Under the pieces are notes generated by a model. That model saw only the letters and a program-made list of their open reading frames with translations, made no database searches and was not told the DNA's origin. Source: Georgfuchsia sp049276455 (lineage in GTDB: Bacteria; Pseudomonadota; Gammaproteobacteria; Burkholderiales; Rhodocyclaceae). From it: a DNA stretch of 25,753 nucleotides. The DNA lies in NCBI GenBank assembly GCA_049276455.1, contig JBASWL010000232.1, positions 1 to 25,753 on the forward strand, read 5' to 3'. This document shows positions 15,933 to 23,723 of this stretch, one piece after another; the first letter of the stretch is position 1, and every line of letters starts with the position of its first letter. The translations under genes and the position numbers were made by a program.

Positions 15933-16861
15933 GCGGAGTCCTGCGCGCCGGCTTCGAAGGCAGCGGCAGCCCGCGCTGGTTGATGCGCACCATCCAGCGC
16001 CAGGGCTTTGACACCGCCCGCGGCTTTCGTCTCGAGCTTCGTCTTCTGAATGAAGGCCGCAACCGCCATGGCACCCTGCAGTGCGTTGCCGAGGGTAATG
16101 CTGACGTAGTCGATGGTGACTGGCTGGTACTCGCAGAGGCGCGGGCAAGCGGCTTGCCAGTGACGGCCGTGATGCCCTACGGGCAGATTCTTGGCACGCT
16201 GATGCTGGGCCGTGGCATCCCAGGAAACGATATCTCAGCCTTGCGCGAGCACAGCTTGGGCGTGCTGTCGGATTGCGACAAGAACTGGGGAATTCTGCGT
16301 GCCGCTTGTGCCCTGACTGCAGACTTTGCGCTCGAGAAAATGGTCAGAATTGAAATATATGACAATCGTACTGCCCTCGATGCCGCGCTCGAATCCGGTG
16401 CCGTGGATGCTGCCCTAGTGCATTGGCATCGGGCTCCCGAGCTGATCGCCACCGGCCATCGCGTGCTTGCGGAGATTCCCGATCTTGCTGGTGCAATTCA
16501 GGCAAAGGTTGGACCCACGACCTTTTTCGTGGTGCATGAGGATCTCGCCAGCAAACAGCCGGAGCGGGTTACCGCCTTTATCGCTGCCGCTCGCGATGCC
16601 ATCGAGGTGATGCGTTGGGAAGATGGTCCCTGGATAGCACTCGCTAACGAACTAGGCAGCGGTTTGCCGGCCTTGGCGCCACTTACCATCCTGCGCCAGC
16701 GCTGGAACAGTCGCATTGCTGATATTCCCCCTTGGGGGCCAGACTGCCGCCGCTCCCTGAAGGCTCTGCGCGGACAGCTACTGGATGCCGCGGTCGCATC
16801 CAACCCGCTATCAATTACTGATTTTCCTGAGGGCGTTTTCCATGCGCACTTTCTGCCCTGA
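15929..16861 (+). CDS. Cytosolic NMT1/THI5-like substrate-binding-protein-fold protein
   Basis: A 310-residue protein with the outline of ABC-type nitrate/sulfonate/taurine binding proteins: LRAGFEG at the start, then CVAEGNADVVDGDWLVLAEA, the hinge region SALREHSLGVLSDCDKNWGILRAA and ALDAALESGAVDAALVHWHR (about 149-168), and FFVVHEDLASKQPERVTAFIAAARDAI. It has no signal peptide and no lipobox, and no ABC permease or ATPase gene is adjacent. It should therefore stay in the cytoplasm and act as an enzyme or chaperone, as do other proteins of this fold (MqnA/MqnD, THI5-type synthases, 4,5-dihydroxyphthalate decarboxylase). It is embedded between UbiU-like genes with an ATGA overlap upstream. 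Its function is not recognisable beyond the fold; a substrate carrier or lyase/decarboxylase are both possible. Confidence 0.7.
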   Translation: MSGVLRAGFEGSGSPRWLMRTIQRQGFDTARGFRLELRLLNEGRNRHGTLQCVAEGNADVVDGDWLVLAEARASGLPVTAVMPYGQILGTLMLGRGIPGNDISALREHSLGVLSDCDKNWGILRAACALTADFALEKMVRIEIYDNRTALDAALESGAVDAALVHWHRAPELIATGHRVLAEIPDLAGAIQAKVGPTTFFVVHEDLASKQPERVTAFIAAARDAIEVMRWEDGPWIALANELGSGLPALAPLTILRQRWNSRIADIPPWGPDCRRSLKALRGQLLDAAVASNPLSITDFPEGVFHAHFLP

Positions 16862-16893
16862 CATGATCCAAACATTTTGCCCAAGGAGGCTTC

Positions 16894-17865
16894 GTGTACC
16901 CTAAACAACAACCTGTTCTGATGGCGCCAGGCGGCACGCTGGATATGGCGATCTCGGCATTCGAACATGGCGCCGATTCGGTCTATGTCGGCCCCAAGGG
17001 CTGGAGCCGTCGCCCAACCACCGACGAGTTGGAAGATGGCGAGATGATAGACCTCTTCTCCCATGCAAAATCCGTCGGCAAGGATGTGCGCATCGCGATC
17101 AACGTAATGCCCTGCCCAGAAGAAATTCAGGCCTTCCTGCGCAAGGTGGAATTCTGCGCCAAGCTTGGCGCCGGCGGCGTCATGATTTGCGACCCCGGTT
17201 GCATCCGGCTAGTGCGCAGCCATTTTCCGGATCTGGACATTCACGTTAGTGTCACTGCCGGCGTATTTAATCTTGAGGATATTCATTTTTACCGGGAGAT
17301 GGGGGCTAACCTGGTGGTCCTACCTTATCGCTGGGGAACTGCAGAGTTCACGGAGGTGAAGGACTGCCCCGGCATGTTGATGGAGGCATTCCTCTTCCAG
17401 AGCCAGCATCGCGGCCGCATTTGCCCTGGCCGTTGCTATTCAAGCAGCTATTTTCATATCCGCCATGAGACCGATGCGAAACAAAAGGATCATTTCGTCG
17501 GCAGCGCGTCGCGCGGCGGCAGCTGCTACCGCATCTGTCGCGGCAAGTGGCAATTGATGGTGGCAGAGCATACCCATCACGATTCTCCGGTGCTCAAGGG
17601 CAGTCCCGAACTGTTGCTGTGGGAACTCCCTGAATACATTGCTGGTGGTGTCGCTCGCTTCAAGATCCCGGGCCGCGAACGCTCGACGAGCTTGGTGGTG
17701 TCCATTGTCGGTTTCTATCGCCGCGTCCTCGATCACGTCCTTACCGGCAACCAGGACATTTCCGCTTTTGCCGAGGAATGGACCGCGATCAAGGGGCGCT
17801 GGGAAAAGGAGCGGGGCCGGCGCGACGACGATAGAATCGATCAGGCCATGCTGGCTATGGTCTGA
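16894..17865 (+). CDS. U32-family protein, UbiU-like (copy 3)
   Basis: A 323-residue third UbiU-like paralogue. It starts at a GTG (16894) behind a perfect AAGGAGG (16883-16889). Landmarks: LMAPGGTLDMAISAFEHGAD, YVGPKGWSRRP (31-41), VLPYRWGTAEF, RICPGRCYSSSYFHIR (176-191) and SRGGSCYRICRGKWQL. Cysteines 177, 181, 211 and 215 give Cx3C-x29-Cx3C; KDLC is replaced by PELLLWELP. Extra cysteines (74, 88, 99, 103) not shared by the other two copies may indicate another metal or redox site. The gene is preceded by a 32-bp gap, the widest inside the second half of the operon, and the strong ribosome-binding site suggests high independent translation. Likely an O2-independent hydroxylase subunit or a related iron-sulfur protein. 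Confidence 0.85.
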   Translation: MYPKQQPVLMAPGGTLDMAISAFEHGADSVYVGPKGWSRRPTTDELEDGEMIDLFSHAKSVGKDVRIAINVMPCPEEIQAFLRKVEFCAKLGAGGVMICDPGCIRLVRSHFPDLDIHVSVTAGVFNLEDIHFYREMGANLVVLPYRWGTAEFTEVKDCPGMLMEAFLFQSQHRGRICPGRCYSSSYFHIRHETDAKQKDHFVGSASRGGSCYRICRGKWQLMVAEHTHHDSPVLKGSPELLLWELPEYIAGGVARFKIPGRERSTSLVVSIVGFYRRVLDHVLTGNQDISAFAEEWTAIKGRWEKERGRRDDDRIDQAMLAMV

Positions 17866-17874
17866 ATCGCAGCC

Positions 17875-20499
17875 ATGAGCGGACTCAGTCCACGCAGCGC
17901 GACGCTCGACAGCGGCAGCCCAAGCCCCCCCACTCTGGTCCGACCCCTTGCGGCAATCACCGAGCAGGATCGATCATACTACGGGGTTAAGGCTTGGAAT
18001 CTCGCACGCTTGGCCCGCGCCGGCCTGCCGGTGCCTGCTGGATTCTGCATCCCTGGCAACGCCTTCCCCCCGGGCTGGAGCAAGGTTGATGACTTACCTG
18101 TCGACCTGACTGCGGCTATCAGGTGCGAATATTCTCGTCTGGGTTCGCCTGTTGTGGCGGTTCGAAGTTCCGCAGGAGATGAGGATCAGCCAGAGCGCAG
18201 CGGCGCAGGACTATATACCAGTTTGCTCGGCGTCTGTGGCGAAGCTGATCTGCTTCGCGCCATACTTGCCTGTTGGCAAGCGCGACTGTCCCTGCGAGTG
18301 AATTGTGGACGGCGAGAAGAAGATGCCCCGCCCATGGCGATCCTGGTCCAGGTACAGGTCGCCGCCAGCGCCGCTGGGGTATTGTTCACCGCAGACCCAT
18401 TGAGCGGCGCCAGCGACCGTCTGGTAATCAATGCTGTCTGGGGCCTAGGTGAGCCCCTCGCGTCCGGGCGCGTCTGCGGTGATCTTTTCCACGCCACACC
18501 CACTGGGGAGTTGCTGCAACAGGTGGTGAGCTGCAAAACCTCCATGCTGACCGCTGCGGGCGAACGTCCGGTAGCGCTGCGCAAGCGGCAGAAGCCAGCG
18601 CTGAGTGCCCTCCAGATCCGTCGTCTGGCGGGCTTGGCGCGCCTGGTCATTGATCATTTTCGGGATACTAAGACGCAAGCCCTAGATATCGAGTTTGCCA
18701 TCACTGGTGGCCAACCGGTACTGCTGCAAGCGCGGCCAGTTCCGTTCACTGCGCAGCGCAAGAATCCAAATGTGGTGGCTTATCTTGCGAGCCAACGCCA
18801 ACGCCTCGCCAAGCACATCGAGGTGATGCGTCGGCAAGGAATCATCCGCGGTCACGAGGTGATCCTCAGTGCCGGCAACATCGGCGAGTTGCTGCCGACC
18901 CCGACCATGTTCAGCTTCGCTTTGTTCTGCCACATCTTCGCCGGGCGCGATGGCGCCATCGTCAGGGGCCGGCGTCGACTCGGCTATCGCCTTCCAACCG
19001 ATGCAGGAGAGGGGCTATTCGTGCTAGTAGGTGGCCAAGCCTATTTCAATCTGGAGATCGATGCCGCCACCTATGACTGTGGGGTGGCGATTCCCTTGCT
19101 GGAACTGCTGCAGGCTGTGGAACAGAATCCGGTGCTTGCCAGCTATCCTGAACTAGAACTGTATCCACGCTTGGTGGCTTCGGCTCCCGGCGGCAACGCC
19201 GCCGCCGCCGCATTTCGCATGCGCATGCTGAAGCAGGGGCAAAGTCAGAGGCAGCGAATGCAGCGCCTGCTACCTCTGCTGCAACAGGAACGATTGCTCC
19301 CCGCTGCGCAGTTGGCAAACCTGGACTTTGCAGCCCTGCAATCCGAGCTCAGGACTTGTTTTTCCCTTCTGAAGCAGATTGGCATGCGCTTCGTGATCGT
19401 CGCTCGCCTCGGTTTCTTTTTTGCCGGCAGCCTCCGCTGCCGCCTGCAGGAACTGCTTCCGGAACGCGCCGAGCGCTATTACGCCAGCCTGCTTCAGGGC
19501 CTACCCGGAAGCCTCATCACCGAGCAAGGACTGGATTTGGAACGCCTCGCAGCCGGCAAGCTGAGCCATGCCGAATACATGGAACGCTATGGGCACATGT
19601 CCAGCAACGAACTGGAATTGCTCCATCCGCGTCTCAATGAAACGCCGCAGCGCCTTCCGCAGCAAGTAGCGGAACTGCTCGCTAGCGGCCGCCAGCCGAG
19701 CCACGAATTCGCGCGCCAGGAACGGCGCCGGCGGCGAACCGAGGCCGTGCTTCGCCGTCGTTACGGCCAGAACCCGGAAGTGCTAAACGGTCTGCAGCAA
19801 GATCTGCATATGACGCAATTTTTCCTACCCCTCCGGGAAACCCTCAAGTTCCATCTCGCGGCCCGCTACGCCCCATTGCGCCCCTTGCTGCAGGCCATGG
19901 CGCGACGGTTGGACTTGCCGCCGGAAACCCTGTTCCATCTGATGCCGGATGAGATTCTCAGCCTGCGCCCGGAAACGCGCGACAGCTTCCGGGCGCAGGC
20001 AGCGGATCGCCGCGATGAGCGCCAACTGGCACGCTGGGTAGCCCGCAATTGCCCCCTTCCCAGAGTTATTTTTGGCAATCATGCCGACGTTATCGAGGCT
20101 ATGGCATTCCCGGACGGCGAAGTCTCGATTCTAAGCATGTCCGCAAATCCCATTGCCCCCGGCATTGCCGAAGGGATAGTACACTGTCTGATACTGGATG
20201 ACGGGGGATTGGACATCGTTCCTCCCGAACTCAGCGGTGGCGAGATCCTTGTCACCACCTCAGCCAATCTGGGACTCGCGCCACTTTTCCGAACTGTTGG
20301 AGGTGTTGTGGTGGAAGTCGGTGGTGTTCTCGCCCACTGCGCCTGTCAGGCGCGGGAGGCCGGCATTCCTGCTCTGGTGATGGCTGGTGCCACAAAATGC
20401 CTGCGTCATGGCGACCGGGTTCGCCTAGACGCCCAGCGTGGAGTGATCACGATTCTGGAGCTGGCCCCTCGCGCTAAGCTATTTGTGTCGGTCACATGA
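17875..20499 (+). CDS. PEP-synthase/rifampin-phosphotransferase-like dikinase
   Basis: An 874-residue three-part phosphotransferase. The N-terminal ATP-grasp domain (about 25-305) contains YGVKAWNLARLARAGLPVPAG, VAVRSSAGDEDQPERSGAG, AAGVLFTADPLSGASDRLVI and ALDIEFAITGGQPVLLQARPV. A divergent middle region (about 310-740) lacks the PEP/pyruvate barrel of true PEP synthase. The C-terminal swivelling phosphohistidine domain has ANPIAPGIAEG and GGVLAHCACQAREAGIPALV, with His821 the carrier. The layout equals rifampin phosphotransferase (ATP domain, substrate domain, His domain) and the phenol-activating phenylphosphate synthase uses the same chemistry. It would transfer phosphate from ATP, through histidine, to an organic hydroxyl (or carboxyl). 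It starts 9 bp after the last U32 gene and overlaps the SDR gene. A detoxification role is an alternative to a biosynthetic or catabolic one. Confidence 0.85.
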   Translation: MSGLSPRSATLDSGSPSPPTLVRPLAAITEQDRSYYGVKAWNLARLARAGLPVPAGFCIPGNAFPPGWSKVDDLPVDLTAAIRCEYSRLGSPVVAVRSSAGDEDQPERSGAGLYTSLLGVCGEADLLRAILACWQARLSLRVNCGRREEDAPPMAILVQVQVAASAAGVLFTADPLSGASDRLVINAVWGLGEPLASGRVCGDLFHATPTGELLQQVVSCKTSMLTAAGERPVALRKRQKPALSALQIRRLAGLARLVIDHFRDTKTQALDIEFAITGGQPVLLQARPVPFTAQRKNPNVVAYLASQRQRLAKHIEVMRRQGIIRGHEVILSAGNIGELLPTPTMFSFALFCHIFAGRDGAIVRGRRRLGYRLPTDAGEGLFVLVGGQAYFNLEIDAATYDCGVAIPLLELLQAVEQNPVLASYPELELYPRLVASAPGGNAAAAAFRMRMLKQGQSQRQRMQRLLPLLQQERLLPAAQLANLDFAALQSELRTCFSLLKQIGMRFVIVARLGFFFAGSLRCRLQELLPERAERYYASLLQGLPGSLITEQGLDLERLAAGKLSHAEYMERYGHMSSNELELLHPRLNETPQRLPQQVAELLASGRQPSHEFARQERRRRRTEAVLRRRYGQNPEVLNGLQQDLHMTQFFLPLRETLKFHLAARYAPLRPLLQAMARRLDLPPETLFHLMPDEILSLRPETRDSFRAQAADRRDERQLARWVARNCPLPRVIFGNHADVIEAMAFPDGEVSILSMSANPIAPGIAEGIVHCLILDDGGLDIVPPELSGGEILVTTSANLGLAPLFRTVGGVVVEVGGVLAHCACQAREAGIPALVMAGATKCLRHGDRVRLDAQRGVITILELAPRAKLFVSVT

Positions 20500-21350
20500 T
20501 GTCTTATATTCGCTCTCTCTTTAGCTTGCGCGGGAATGTAGCCGTTGTCACCGGCGCCGGTGCCAACGGCGGCATCGGTCATGCCATTGCCCTTGGACTG
20601 GGCCGGGCCGGCGCCCATATCGCCATCGCCGACAAGGATCCTGCCGGTCTCGCCACTACCGCAGCAGAGCTTTCCGCCATCGGCGTGGTACACCTTGCCT
20701 GCGTATGCGATATCGGCAAAGGCGCAGATATCGATCATCTGTTCGCTACGGTAGGCGAACAATTCGGACGGGTGGATGTACTAGTAAACGTTCCCTTTAG
20801 TTTCAACCAGCGGGTTCCACCCCATGAGATCGATCTTGACGACTGGGCCAGCGCAATCTCGGTCAACGTCACCGGCTACCTGCTTTGCTGCCAAGCCGCC
20901 CTGCGTGATATGCTCGCCCGAGGCGAAGGCGGTAGCCTGATCAATATTGGATCTAACGCTGGGGTAGCCTCCTTGGGCCGTGGTGCCCTGATCTACGGCT
21001 GCACCAAGGCCGCTGTACATCAACTGACCCGCGAATTGGCCGTTGAATATGCCGCTAGCGGGATTCGCTGCAACGCGTTGCTGCCGGCTCAGACGCTTAC
21101 GCCGGGCTTGCAGTCGCATCTGGAAAACCCGGCATTCCGCGATCACGTGCTACCGCGAATTCTTGCCAGCCTGCCCCAAGGCAAGCTGCTACAGCCTGAT
21201 GACTATGTCGGGCCGGCGATATTTCTCGCCTCCCGCGCGTCGCTTGCGGTTAATGGCGTGCTGTTGCCCGTGGATGGTGGCCATCTGGCGATGAATCCAA
21301 GCGGCAGTCCCGGCCCGGACCATCGCAGTTATGCCGGGAGTCCCAATTGA
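20496..21350 (+). CDS. SDR-family NAD(P)-dependent oxidoreductase
   Basis: A 284-residue classical short-chain dehydrogenase. The nucleotide motif is VTGAGANGGIGHAIALGLG (18-36). Catalytic residues are Ser153 (INIGSNAG), Tyr167 and Lys171 (YGCTK), with Asn124 in NVTG. The acidic Asp47 (IADKD) after the second strand favours NAD. The usual NNAG is NVPF (98-101), a deviation seen in some subfamilies. A typical end segment SRASLAVNGVLLPVDGGHL is present. It overlaps the dikinase gene (ATGATG/TGA at 20496-20501) and its own stop overlaps the TTG start of the next frame. It probably oxidises or reduces a hydroxyl/keto group of the operon's intermediate. Confidence 0.9.
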   Translation: MMSYIRSLFSLRGNVAVVTGAGANGGIGHAIALGLGRAGAHIAIADKDPAGLATTAAELSAIGVVHLACVCDIGKGADIDHLFATVGEQFGRVDVLVNVPFSFNQRVPPHEIDLDDWASAISVNVTGYLLCCQAALRDMLARGEGGSLINIGSNAGVASLGRGALIYGCTKAAVHQLTRELAVEYAASGIRCNALLPAQTLTPGLQSHLENPAFRDHVLPRILASLPQGKLLQPDDYVGPAIFLASRASLAVNGVLLPVDGGHLAMNPSGSPGPDHRSYAGSPN

Positions 21351-21496
21351 AACTGGTGCGTTTCGGGGCGGGAGCGGAGCGACCCGGCTTTGTCGGACCC
21401 GACGGTCGGATTTTGGATCTTTCCGCGTACCTGCCGGATCTCACTGGCGACCAACTCGATCCCTCGCGGCTGAATCTTGATGCTCTGCCGATAGTC
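21347..21496 (+). pseudogene. 5' fragment of a fumarylacetoacetate-hydrolase-family gene
   Basis: The first 50 codons, from a TTG start overlapping the SDR stop (TTGA), read MKLVRFGAGAERPGFVGPDG, then RILDLSAYLPDLTGD and LDALPIV. This is the characteristic N-terminal arm of FAH-family hydrolases/isomerases (hydroxyhepta-dienedioate isomerase, acylpyruvate hydrolase, ureidoglycolate lyase types). The metal-binding catalytic domain that should follow is missing; the frame runs straight into a TonB-dependent receptor. The original operon therefore ended in, or continued through, an FAH-type enzyme that cleaved a 1,3-dicarbonyl-like product. Its loss may leave the pathway incomplete. Confidence 0.75.
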
Positions 21497-23719
21497 TGGC
21501 ATCGCGCAGTGCCGATAGCGGTGTGCATGATCATTGCCAGCTTGCAGGCGCAGCTTGCCATAGCGGAAATCCTTGAGACACCAACAGTGGTGGTTGTCGG
21601 CAATTCTCCTCTCCCTGGGCTCGGAGTGCCGATTCGCGACGTGCCGGCCAACGTCCAGATATTCACCGGCAAGGAACTCGGTCAACAGCACCAGACGAAT
21701 GTCGGCGACTACTTGGAGCAGAATCCCACCAGCGTAACAATCAACTCGGCCCAGGGCAATCCGTTCCAGTCCGATGTCAACTTTCGCGGCTTTTCCGCCT
21801 CCCCGGTGCTTGGCACGCCGCAAGGGCTCTCCGTGTTCCAGGACGGAGTGCGCATCAACGAACCCTTCGGCGACGTGGTGAACTGGGATCTGATTCCGCA
21901 AGCAGCCATTTCCAGCATCCAAGTAATCCCGGGTTCCAACCCGGCGTTTGGTTTGAATACGCTAGGCGGCGCGCTGGCGATCTACACCAAGAGCGGCAGC
22001 CAGTATCCGGGCGGGGCGATCGAGGCCTACGCCGGATCGTTCGGCCGCAAGGGCGTCGAGATTGAATACGGCGGCAAGAAGGACGAGCTCGACTATTTCT
22101 TCACCGGCAACTTCGTGGATGATCGCGGCTGGGCCGAGCACAATCCGAGCACTGTCCAGCAGTTCTTCGGCAAAGTGGGCTGGCAGGACGACAAGACCGA
22201 TTTCGACGTTAGCCTCACGCTGGCGGACAACACCCTCCAGGGCACGCAAACCCTCCCCCTGTCATTCCTCGACAACATTCGCCAACCCTATACATTTCCG
22301 GATCTGAACAAGAACGAACTTGCCTTTCTCACCGCCAAGGGCAGCCGCTTTCTCACCGACGACGTCATGCTCGGCGGAAACTTCTATTACCGGAAGTACA
22401 AGAACGCCAACTACAGCAGCAACGGCAATGACAATTTCGACTTGGTCACCGATCCGGTGCAGGCCGCCAATGATCGAGCTGTGATCGATCAGGACGGCTA
22501 TGGCCTGGGCTTGCAACTGACCATGATCGGCAATATCGCGCAGCGCACGAACCGGTTCTCGCTCGGCGCGAGCGGCGATTTCGGCGAGGCGCGATTCAGC
22601 CAGGATGCGCAGCAGGCGATCTTCACGGCCGAACGGGGAACAGTCGGCACGACGAATTTCGTGCAGGAAACCGACGCCCGCACCCACAACAACTACTATG
22701 GCTTGTTCTTTACGGATACGCTCAATCTGAACGAGGAATGGGCGCTCACCGCCTCCGGCCGCTATAACCGGGTGAACGTGAAGATCGAGGACCTGACTGG
22801 CGCGGCACCGCTATTGAATGGCGAGCACACGTTCTCCCGCTTCAATCCCGCGCTCGGGATCAATTTCACGCCGAGCGAGCGCCTGACCGCCTATGCTGCC
22901 TACAACGAGGGCATGCGGGCGCCGACACCGATCGAACTCGCCTGCGCCGATCCGGCGGCGCCGTGTAAGTTGCCCAATAACTTCCTGGCGGACCCGACAC
23001 TTAAAAAAGTGGTGTCACGAACGGCCGAAGCGGGCCTTCGCGGCAAGCTTTCACGCGAGACGCAGTGGAGCGCAGCAATCTACCGGACGGAATTAGCCGA
23101 TGACATTCAGTTCATCAGTTCCGGCGGGGCGGCGCTGAATGCCGGTTTCTTCCAGAATGTCGGGAAAACCCTCCGCACAGGGCTGGAACTTGCCCTGAGC
23201 ACGAAGTGGAATGCGCTCACGGCTTCGGCCCGCTACAGCTACGTGAACGCCACCTTCGAATCGCCGTTCGAACTCAATTCGCCAAGCAATTCGATGGCCG
23301 ATGTCAATGGGGCCATTCGGGTGCGCCCCGGCGATCGGATACCGGGTATTCCGCAACATAACCTGAAACTCCGGTTTCAATACGATTTCGGCGATCGCGC
23401 CTCGCTTGGCACAAACGTCATCTACAGCAGCAGTGTGTTTGTCCGGGGCGACGAGAACAACCAAGATGTCAGCGGCCGGGTACCGGGCTATGCGGTGGTG
23501 AATCTGGACGGCCGCATCCTTGTGGCCAAGGGCGTGGAACTGTTCGCCCGGGTAGCGAACCTGTTCGACAAGCGCTATTCGAACATGGGTCTTCTCGGCG
23601 AGAATTTCTTTACCGGCCCGGGCCGGACTTTCGATGGCGCCAACCTGATCAACGAGCAATTCCGCGGACCCGGAGTTCCGCGAGGGGCATGGGTAGGTTT
23701 GCGTTATGTATTTTCTTAG
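21347..23719 (+). CDS. TonB-dependent outer-membrane receptor (in-frame fusion with FAH fragment)
   Basis: The reading frame has 790 residues; the receptor proper begins at about residue 52. A signal-peptide-like segment (HRAVPIAVCMIIASLQAQLA, 52-71) is followed by a TonB-box-like ETPTVVVVG (77-85), a plug domain (about 95-215, with VPANVQIFTGKELG, NVNFRGF-type VNFRGFSASP and VFQDGVRINEPFGD) and a beta-barrel. The barrel ends in GVPRGAWVGLRYVFS, close to the usual terminal aromatic residue. Candidate receptor starts inside the fusion are GTG 21509 and ATG 21527. If translation starts at 21347, the 51 extra residues would precede the signal peptide. The stop is 4 bp before the IS982 element. 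Ligand unknown; proteins of this kind import siderophores, cobalamin or organic nutrients using TonB energy. Confidence 0.88.
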   Translation: MKLVRFGAGAERPGFVGPDGRILDLSAYLPDLTGDQLDPSRLNLDALPIVWHRAVPIAVCMIIASLQAQLAIAEILETPTVVVVGNSPLPGLGVPIRDVPANVQIFTGKELGQQHQTNVGDYLEQNPTSVTINSAQGNPFQSDVNFRGFSASPVLGTPQGLSVFQDGVRINEPFGDVVNWDLIPQAAISSIQVIPGSNPAFGLNTLGGALAIYTKSGSQYPGGAIEAYAGSFGRKGVEIEYGGKKDELDYFFTGNFVDDRGWAEHNPSTVQQFFGKVGWQDDKTDFDVSLTLADNTLQGTQTLPLSFLDNIRQPYTFPDLNKNELAFLTAKGSRFLTDDVMLGGNFYYRKYKNANYSSNGNDNFDLVTDPVQAANDRAVIDQDGYGLGLQLTMIGNIAQRTNRFSLGASGDFGEARFSQDAQQAIFTAERGTVGTTNFVQETDARTHNNYYGLFFTDTLNLNEEWALTASGRYNRVNVKIEDLTGAAPLLNGEHTFSRFNPALGINFTPSERLTAYAAYNEGMRAPTPIELACADPAAPCKLPNNFLADPTLKKVVSRTAEAGLRGKLSRETQWSAAIYRTELADDIQFISSGGAALNAGFFQNVGKTLRTGLELALSTKWNALTASARYSYVNATFESPFELNSPSNSMADVNGAIRVRPGDRIPGIPQHNLKLRFQYDFGDRASLGTNVIYSSSVFVRGDENNQDVSGRVPGYAVVNLDGRILVAKGVELFARVANLFDKRYSNMGLLGENFFTGPGRTFDGANLINEQFRGPGVPRGAWVGLRYVFS

Positions 23720-23723
23720 TAGG

